Shown here: positions 57,607 through 64,000 of the stretch, piece after piece
Layout: each line of letters begins with the position of its first letter
How positions within the stretch are numbered: the first letter of the stretch is position 1
Assembly: GCF_030323265.1 (NCBI RefSeq)
Contig: NZ_CP104992.1
Span: forward strand, 3,075,501-3,139,500
DNA length: 64,000 nucleotides
Origin: Terrirhizobium terrae
GTDB lineage: Bacteria; Pseudomonadota; Alphaproteobacteria; Rhizobiales; Rhizobiaceae
Reading direction: 5' to 3'
Position numbers and translations under genes: made by a program
Notes under the pieces: model-generated
What the model saw: the letters and a program-made list of their open reading frames with translations, nothing else
What the model was told of the DNA's origin: nothing
Database searches by the model: none

Positions 57607-58916
57607 TCAGGGTTGGGTTGCCATTCCAACGCCGTGATAGGTGAAGCCCTGGGCCTCGACTTCCTGGGCGCGGTAGACATTGCGTAAGTCGACGAGAACC
57701 GGCGCCTTCATGGTCGACTTCAGGCGGTTGAGATCGAGTGCTCGGAACTGGTTCCACTCCGTCACCAGCACGGCGATATCGGCGCCCTCGGCGGCCTGAT
57801 AGGGCCTTCGGCAAACTCGATATCCATCATCTGGCGCGCATTCTCCATGCCTTCCGGATCGTAGCCGGAGACAATAGCGCCGGCATCCTGCAGAGCCTGA
57901 ACGATGGCAACCGCCGGGCTGTCGCGCATGTCGTCGGTGTTCGGCTTGAAGGTCAGGCCGAAGATGGCAACCTTCTTGCCGCGCAGATCGCCACCAGCCG
58001 CGGCAATAACCTTGCGGCCCATGGCGCGCTTGCGGTTGTCGTTGATCGCGACCGTCGTCTCGATCAGACGGACGGGGCTCTCGTAGTCCTGGGCGGTCTT
58101 GACCAGGGCCAGCGTGTCTTTGGGGAAGCAGGAGCCGCCATAGCCGGGGCCCGCATGCAGGAATTTCGAGCCGATGCGACCGTCGAGGCCGATACCGCGT
58201 GATACATCCTGCACATCGGCGCCAACCTTTTCGCAAAGATCCGCCATCTCGTTGATGAAGGTGATCTTCATCGCCAGAAAAGCGTTGGCGGCATATTTGA
58301 TCAGTTCGGAGGTGCGACGGCTGGTGAACAGGAGCGGCGCCTGGTTGAGATAAAGTGGCCGATAGACCTCGGTCATCACCTCGCGGGCACGCTCGTCGGA
58401 CAGGCCGACGACGATGCGGTCCGGTCGCTTGAAGTCCTCGATCGCGGCACCCTCGCGCAGGAATTCCGGGTTCGAAACGACGGCGAAATCGGCCTTCGGG
58501 TTGGTTTCGCGGATGATCCGCTCAACTTCGTCGCCGGTACCGACCGGAACGGTGGATTTGGTGACGACGACGGTGAAGCCCTTGATCGCCTGAGCAATCT
58601 CGCGGGCGGCGCCATGGACATAGCCGAGATCGGCATGGCCGTCACCGCGGCGCGACGGCGTACCGACGGCAATGAAGACGACATCCGCATCGGCGACCGC
58701 CGGTGCAAGCTCGGTGGTGAAGGACAGGCGACCGGCCTTGGCGTTGCGCGCTACCAGTTCGTCGAGGCCGGGCTCGAAGATTGGGATACGGCCCTCTTTG
58801 AGGGCTGTAATCTTTTCTTCGGCCTTGTCGACGCACACGACGTCATGGCCGAAATCTGCAAAGCAGGCTCCGGACACAAGCCCGACGTAACCCGAACCAA
58901 CCATCACAATACGCAT
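57607..58916 (-). CDS. rkpK: UDP-glucose 6-dehydrogenase RkpK (frameshifted)
   Basis: An enzyme of about 436 residues making UDP-glucuronate from UDP-glucose. The N-terminal NAD fold is VGSGYVGLVSGACFADFG. The active-site Cys is in GPGYGGSCFPKDTLAL (about residue 262), and the C-terminal substrate domain has FGLTFKPNTDDMRDSPA. The last 65 residues are in another frame. One C added to the run at 57802-57804 joins them as AEGPYQAAEGADIAVLVTEW. RkpK is required for K-antigen and LPS in Sinorhizobium. It is the last gene of the minus-strand sugar-nucleotide block. Confidence 0.92.
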
Positions 58917-58984
58917 CTTAAACTCTTTCTCGATCGGATCTGCGGCTGATGCCTATAGGCCGCTCTCGCAAGCGAACCTCGAAC

Positions 58985-60410
58985 TCATCCCCGGCCGAAT
59001 TCATCCACGATACGGATGATGTCGTCTTCGCCCAGATAGGAGCCCGTCTGCACCTCGATCATTTCCAGCATGATCTTGCCGGGATTTGCAAGCCGGTGAA
59101 TTTCTCCCTGCGGGATGTAGACGGACTCGTTCTCCCGGACAACCTTGATCTCGTCGCCGATCGTCACTTCGGCTGTCCCCTTGACGCAGATCCAGTGTTC
59201 CGAACGGTGGTGATGCTTTTGTAGCGAGAGCTTCTTGCCGGGTGTGACGAAAAGCCGCTTCACCTGGAACCGATCGCCATTGAGTATGGACGTATATCCA
59301 CCCCAGGGGCGATAGGAGGTCGGGTGGGTTTGCGTCAGCGCCTCGGTCGCCTTATACGAGGCGAGATGTTTGACGAGAGAGCCGACATTCTGGCTTTCAT
59401 CGAGTTTGCCGACATAGACGGCGTCTTCGCTGGCGATGACCGCGACGCCTTCAAGACCCTGCACGGCAAGATGGCTGGTTCTGGACATGACCAGGGAGCC
59501 GCGGGTGTTCACCACCGTGGCATTGCCGAGCGTGACATTGCCGTCATCATCTCTCTCCTAGCTTCCAGACGGCATCCCAGCTTCCCATGTCGGACCAGGT
59601 GAAGGAAGAGGGGACAACAGCAGCGTTCGCTGTCTTCTCCATGACCGCATAGTCGATTGAGATATCCGGAGCCTTGCTGAATGCGGCGGCGTCGAGCCGC
59701 ATGAAGTCCAGATCGCGGCTTGCACTCGCCACTGCATCGCTGGCAGCGTCTGAGACCGCCGGGGCATGCTCGCGAATCTCGCCGAGAATTTTGCGGGCCG
59801 AGAACATGAATATGCCGGAGTTCCAGAAGAAACCGCCGGCATCGAGCATCGCCTGAGCTGTCTCTCGGTTCGGCTTTTCCGCAAAGCGCTTCACGCTGCG
59901 GGCACCGTCCGCCAGTGGCTCGCCGGCCTCGATATAGCCATAGCCGGTCGCGGGCTCGATCGGTGTTATTCCGAATGTCACGAGTTTCCCGGCACGTGCA
60001 GTCTTCAAGGCAATCTGGATCGCCTCGGCATAGTTCTCGTCGGCCACGATCTCATGATCCGAGGCCAAAACCTGAAGGATTGCCCTGTCACCGAACAGTT
60101 TTATTGCATAGGCCGCAGCAGCGGCGATCGCCGGGGCCGTATTGCGGGCAACGGGCTCAAGAAGCACGCCGGCAAGCGGAATGCCGAGCTCTCTCGCCTG
60201 TTCTGCCGCGAGGAAGCGAAAGTCCTCGTTGGTGATGACGATCGGCGCCTCATAGAGGCTCTGGTCCGAGACGCGGTCGAGCGTTGCCTGGAAAAGCGTC
60301 CGGTCGCCCGTGAACTGGATAAACTGTTTCGGCGCACCAGCGCGAGAAAGAGGCCAGAGGCGTGTGCCCTTGCCGCCGGCCATGATGACCGGAACGATCT
60401 TGTCAGTCAT
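58985..60410 (-). CDS. manC: Mannose-1-phosphate guanylyltransferase / mannose-6-phosphate isomerase (frameshifted)
   Basis: A bifunctional enzyme of about 475 residues. The N-terminal nucleotidyltransferase has IMAGGKGTRLWPLSRAGAPK, the middle part EKPNRETA and FFWNSGIFMF, and the C-terminal cupin isomerase QKHHHRSEHWICVKGTAEV. It makes GDP-mannose. The two domains are in different frames; one base added to the CC at 59557-59558 joins them as KLGERDDDGNVTLGNA, the standard interdomain sequence. The ATG overlaps the manB stop (ATGA), so translation is coupled. NoeJ is the name of the homologue in nodulation clusters. Confidence 0.92.
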
Positions 60411-61867
60411 GAAATGTCTCCGGCCCGCACGCGTTGGTCGGGCTTCTTCGTTACGCTGTCCGCCAACTCGCGGATAAGGTCCAGGCTGTCGTGTAGAAGT
60501 TGCGCCGCTGCCTCGTCAGTCTCTGCCTCAACATAGCAGCGCATTTCCGGCGCATTGCCTGATGGGCGAAGGTGAACGACGCGGCCATCGTCGAATGTGA
60601 TACGCAAACCATCTATGTCGCTGGTGTCCTGGATTTTGCCAAGCGGCCTCACGAACGTCTCGAGATTGCCTCGCTCGTTCCTGAGATGGTTCATCAACGC
60701 AATTCCCGTTTCAACCGGGAAATTCTCCAGCCGGTCGGCCATCGCGCAGGCAAGATTGAAGTCCGAGGAAAGCGCCGAGAGTGGCTTGTTATCCCTTGCT
60801 GCCGTCCAGAGGGCCGCCAGGATGGGCATAAAACTGTCGCGGGTCGGAAGAGGGGCGAGTTCGCCGGCTGCGGTTCCGAAGGGCGATCCGGTGAGGAGGC
60901 CTCCGTTCGCCTCAAATCCGATCACCTTTGACCGGCCCTGAGAAAGGGCCTCAAGCATTCCGGCGATGACAAAGGGTGAGCCGACTCGTGTTCTTATGAC
61001 ATCGAAAGAACCGCTCTTTTCCAGTCCCGAATTGGATGTCACTGGGGTCACGACCACTCTGGCACCGAGGAAGCGGGCCGTGAGCAGCCCAAGAAGATCG
61101 CCACGCAAAGGAGCTCCTGCCTCGTCAGCCAACAGTGGACGATCTCCGTCGCCATCGGCGGAAACGATGGCATCGAGTTCATGATCTCGAGCCCATATCC
61201 TCAGCTGAGCGACGGTCTCCTGCGACACGGCCTCTGTGTCGACAGGGATGAACTGGTCGGAGAAACCGAGCTTGACGATGTCTGCGCCGTAGCCTTCAAT
61301 CGCTCGTGACAGCAGTTCGCGGGCCACCGTCGAATGCTCGTAGACACCGATCTTCAGACCTTTCAGAGCATCTGGCGGAAGGATCGATGTCACGCGGGAC
61401 ATGAAAAGTTCGGTTACGGCCTGTTGCGCATTTGCGGCTTCGGCGGGAGTGTCGTCGATCCGTTTGCTCGCCAGTTCCGAGGCAATGGCAGCAATTCGAA
61501 GCTCGTCGTTCTTGTCTATCTCACCATCGGCCCGATAGAATTTTATCCCGTTGCGGTCGGCCGGAATGTGCGATCCGGTGATCATCAGCGAGGCGGCACC
61601 TGTCCGAAAGCCGTAAAGCGCGAGAGCCGGTGTCGGCACCGTACCGCAATCGACCGGAACAAGGCCGGCCCGTAAGAGCGCGCCGATGCAGGTTGCCGAA
61701 ATCGAAGGGCTGGATGGACGGAAATCCCGCCCGACCAGAATTGTGTCGCCGCTGGCGGCGTGGCCCATCTGCATCAGGTGCTGTGCGAAAGCCTGTGCAT
61801 AAAGCGCGGACGCTTCGCCCTCCAGATCCGTAACCAGGCCCCTCAGGCCACTTGTGCCGAACTTCAT
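60407..61867 (-). CDS. manB: Phosphomannomutase
   Basis: A 486-residue alpha-D-phosphohexomutase converting mannose-6-phosphate to mannose-1-phosphate. The phosphoserine loop is MITGSHIPADRNGIK (Ser at about residue 100). The metal loop is VSADGDGDRPLL, the sugar loop FEANGGLLTG, and the phosphate-binding loop RPSGNAPEMRCY. The frame is intact. It is the phosphomannomutase half of the manB-manC pair (NoeK in nodulation loci). Confidence 0.92.
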   Translation of the reverse strand: MKFGTSGLRGLVTDLEGEASALYAQAFAQHLMQMGHAASGDTILVGRDFRPSSPSISATCIGALLRAGLVPVDCGTVPTPALALYGFRTGAASLMITGSHIPADRNGIKFYRADGEIDKNDELRIAAIASELASKRIDDTPAEAANAQQAVTELFMSRVTSILPPDALKGLKIGVYEHSTVARELLSRAIEGYGADIVKLGFSDQFIPVDTEAVSQETVAQLRIWARDHELDAIVSADGDGDRPLLADEAGAPLRGDLLGLLTARFLGARVVVTPVTSNSGLEKSGSFDVIRTRVGSPFVIAGMLEALSQGRSKVIGFEANGGLLTGSPFGTAAGELAPLPTRDSFMPILAALWTAARDNKPLSALSSDFNLACAMADRLENFPVETGIALMNHLRNERGNLETFVRPLGKIQDTSDIDGLRITFDDGRVVHLRPSGNAPEMRCYVEAETDEAAAQLLHDSLDLIRELADSVTKKPDQRVRAGDIS

Positions 61868-62112
61868 CGCATATCCGTCGTTTTCTGCCTGTTATTCACT
61901 TGGGATATGCCCCGAAGCCGAAGGTTCAGGCTGAGATTGCATTCTACAATAAGGCGAATGTCGGCGCCTTGCGACAGTCGCTTCCGCTCGGCTTTGACAT
62001 CTTAAGGAGGGTAGGGGCGACCAAAAAGTGGATAACCATCTTTCATGACACGGCGATTTACAATGGCGAGTACAGACATTGCTCTCGTTGCCATGCGGTC
62101 ACGGCTGGTCGA

Positions 62113-62877
62113 TCAAAATCCTTTGCCTCCACGCAGCTCGGAATAGACCGTGCCGATGATGATCGTGAAATCGAGCCAAAGGGAGAAGTTGCCCACATAG
62201 TGCAGATCGCAGGCGATGCGCGCGCGCGCTTTGGACGCCTTGTCCGTCGGCCCTCGCAACCCCCTCATCTGTGCAAGCCCCGTCATGCCTGGCCGCATTG
62301 CATGCCGTTGATGATATTCGGGGACCAGTTCCTCGTACGGCACGCTGGCTGCCAACATGCCGACTGCGTGACAACGTGGCCCGACCAGCGACATGTCGCC
62401 TCTGAGAACGTTTAACAGCTGGGGCAATTCGTCAATGTTCGACCGACGGATGGCCCGGCCGACCCGCGTGACTCTCGGATCGTTGCGCACCGTTTGCGTA
62501 ACGCCGGAAACGTCACACCTGTCGACATACATCGAGCGGAACTTGAAGACCCGTATCTTCTTGCCGTCCTTGCCCCAGCGCAACTGCGTGAAAAGCACCG
62601 GCCCCCGGCTTTCCAAACGTATCATCGCCGCAATCGCCAGCAGGAGAGGCAGAAGAACTATCAGCGCAATGGTTGATACGCCGACGTCCATAACGCGCTT
62701 GGCAATCAACTGAGCGAGCCGTGAAAAAGAATTATATTTTTTAGTGTAGACTAATTCATTGCCGACTGATGCAGGAGTAATTTTCGGCCCATCCGTAAAA
62801 GATGAATACGCTGTATTTTCATTTAAGCCCAGCACACTCAATGGAACCATCCCACTTATACTGGAAAACAAGAACAT
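62113..62877 (-). CDS. ExoY-like undecaprenyl-phosphate sugar transferase
   Basis: A 254-residue initiating glycosyl-1-phosphate transferase (bacterial sugar transferase family). One hydrophobic helix (VGVSTIALIVLLPLLLAIAA) is followed by the catalytic region: FTQLRWGKDGKKIRVFKFRSM, RRSNIDELPQLLNVLRGDMS and RPGMTGLAQMRG. The DELPQ and G-rich segments are conserved. It transfers the first sugar phosphate to undecaprenyl phosphate. The start is unsure (ATG 62877 or 62850); neither has a strong ribosome-binding site. The direction is the same as manB. Confidence 0.9.
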   Translation of the reverse strand: MFLFSSISGMVPLSVLGLNENTAYSSFTDGPKITPASVGNELVYTKKYNSFSRLAQLIAKRVMDVGVSTIALIVLLPLLLAIAAMIRLESRGPVLFTQLRWGKDGKKIRVFKFRSMYVDRCDVSGVTQTVRNDPRVTRVGRAIRRSNIDELPQLLNVLRGDMSLVGPRCHAVGMLAASVPYEELVPEYHQRHAMRPGMTGLAQMRGLRGPTDKASKARARIACDLHYVGNFSLWLDFTIIIGTVYSELRGGKGF

Positions 62878-63488
62878 TGATTACTATCAAAACGTATTAA
62901 ACGAGACTTTTCGGCTTGTCAGCAGTGAAATTAACAAATGGTTAAATATAATGACCATGGAGATTTCAGGTCACAGGGCGCTTGCCCGGACGTCGAATTG
63001 ATGCTTTGAAAGAGCTGTAATTGCTGCTCCGCCATCTGATCCCATTCTTCTTGGTATGGAGGGATCGCCTTAAGCGTCGTGTATGTTTCGTATTATTATT
63101 ATAAAGTAACGTTTGATTTTCTGAGGTTGGATCACGGGCGCTGATGAGCGTACCGCAATGGTGTTGGCCGGCGGTGCAGCGCAGTCCGAGATGGTGGCTT
63201 AACATTTATTCCAGGTTCTGTTTTGATCCATATCAGGTTCATCAGGACATCATGATGTACGGCTTGAATGCGTACCGGTCCGATCTGCTGTTGTGACGTA
63301 AATACTTTCTTGTCGGCAATGAAAATTTGCCGATAGACAGCGTAAAATGCCGGATTAACTAATTATTTGCCAAAATGTTGCTCCGCAGCATAGTTTAGAA
63401 TAATGATTTAAAGGCATCCATATTTTTGTTTATTCAGTGATCGTGAATATTCCTTCGGATGTCTGTGTTTTGCCGATGTATAGGGGGC
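62878..63488. other. AT-rich divergent control region before gmd
   Basis: 611 nt with no credible gene and clearly lower GC than the flanks. It contains a perfect 12-bp palindrome ACATCATGATGT at 63247-63258 and a hairpin TCGGCAA-TGAAAAT-TTGCCGA at 63313-63333. No nod-box-like element was recognised. It must carry the promoters for the minus-strand sugar block and for gmd. Confidence 0.5.
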
Positions 63489-64000
63489 ATGATGAGTTCG
63501 AATGCGAAGAGCAATGGGAAAGTTGCTCTAATCACCGGCGTAACGGGGCAGGATGGAGCCTATCTTGCCGAGCTTTTGCTAGAAAAAGGCTATGTCGTCC
63601 ACGGCATCAAGCGCCGCTCTTCTAGCTTCAATACCAACCGTATCGAGCATCTCTACGAAGATCCTCATGTAGAGAGCCCCCGTTTCAGGCTCCATTTCGG
63701 TGACATGACGGATTCCACCAATCTGATCCGCGTGGTTCAGGAAACGCAGCCGGATGAAATCTATAATCTCGCAGCACAGAGTCACGTTCAGGTATCCTTC
63801 GAGACGCCGGAATATACTTCCAACGCAGACGGCACCGGGACGCTGCGCCTCCTGGAGGCTATCCGCCTGCTGGGGCTGACGAAGAAGACCCGCTTCTATC
63901 AGGCTTCGACGTCGGAACTTTACGGCAAGGTTCAGGAAGTTCCGCAGAGCGAAACGACGCCATTTTATCCTCGCTCGCCCTATGCCGCTGCCAAGCTCTA
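63489..64000 (+). CDS. gmd: GDP-mannose 4,6-dehydratase, N-terminal part
   Basis: The gene runs off the window end. About 170 residues are visible, with no frameshift. The NADP motif [16 protein letters not shown], the STSELYG loop and the catalytic [12 protein letters not shown] region are present. The product GDP-4-keto-6-deoxymannose leads to GDP-fucose, GDP-rhamnose or GDP-perosamine, so the cluster probably continues with the matching reductase or aminotransferase to the right. ATG 63489 (or 63492) follows TAGGGGGC. Confidence 0.93.
   Translation, partial: MMSSNAKSNGKVALITGVTGQDGAYLAELLLEKGYVVHGIKRRSSSFNTNRIEHLYEDPHVESPRFRLHFGDMTDSTNLIRVVQETQPDEIYNLAAQSHVQVSFETPEYTSNADGTGTLRLLEAIRLLGLTKKTRFYQASTSELYGKVQEVPQSETTPFYPRSPYAAAKL

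Noticed and set aside
62878-63488. A nod box before gmd
   Set aside because: manC, manB and gmd resemble noeJ, noeK and noeL, so I looked for a nod box; no such element was recognised.
1-64000. CRISPR arrays, insertion sequences, prophage or tRNA-linked integration sites
   Set aside because: No spaced direct repeats, transposase genes, integrase genes or tRNA genes were seen.

Overview
The window looks like a chromosomal segment of a member of the Rhizobiaceae (Rhizobium, Agrobacterium or Ensifer-like). The basis is gene content and order: ctaA, argC, speB, rpsI and rplM at the left; the clpP-clpX-lon-hupB block in the middle; and the rhizobial K-antigen type genes rkpA, rkpG, rkpH and rkpK at the right. 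Base composition is GC-rich with strong GC3 codon bias, which produces many long antisense shadow frames. I see no rRNA, tRNA, insertion sequence, prophage or CRISPR array.

Layout. 1-1.6 kb: the end of a Wzc/ExoP-like polysaccharide co-polymerase and a CelD/BcsL-type acyltransferase. 1.7-8.8 kb: housekeeping genes (heme A synthase, an APH-type kinase, argC, speB, a monooxygenase, S9 and L13), then an AT-rich gene-free stretch. 8.3-22.7 kb: mixed metabolism and regulation, including a CoA-binding protein, O-acetylhomoserine sulfhydrylase, a cation efflux protein, a single-domain response regulator, a TerC/CBS/CorC protein with a structured leader, a bdcA/bdcR pair with twin operators, a MarR/SDR divergon, lrgAB, a P450, gamma-glutamyltransferase and a diguanylate cyclase. 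23-31 kb: clpP, clpX, lon, hupB and a secreted phytase/esterase-like protein. 31-35.8 kb: a YhaO/YhaN-like (SbcDC-type) nuclease pair. 35.7-64 kb: a large surface-polysaccharide and lipid-carrier region.

The polysaccharide region combines parts usually described separately. A single-chain modular polyketide/fatty-acid synthase (RkpA), an AONS-type acyl transferase (RkpG) and a reductase (RkpH) probably build an unusual lipid. Two paralogous outer-membrane export (OPX/Wza) lipoproteins, a tyrosine-tailed Wzc, an O-antigen-ligase/Wzy-like protein, a transglutaminase-like cysteine protease and a secreted Ala/Gly-rich protein suggest Wzy-type assembly and export. UDP-glucose dehydrogenase, ManC, ManB, an ExoY-like initiating transferase and Gmd supply precursors. 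A pair of paralogous single-pass membrane proteins of unknown function flanks the rkpAGH core.

A major caveat is that at least 15 otherwise well-conserved genes are interrupted by single-base indels. Most are losses of one base in a G or C run, and they hit argC, rkpA, rkpK and manC among others. The density and type of these shifts point to sequencing or assembly error rather than real gene decay. I therefore annotate each affected gene as one locus, naming the shift position and calling it frameshifted.
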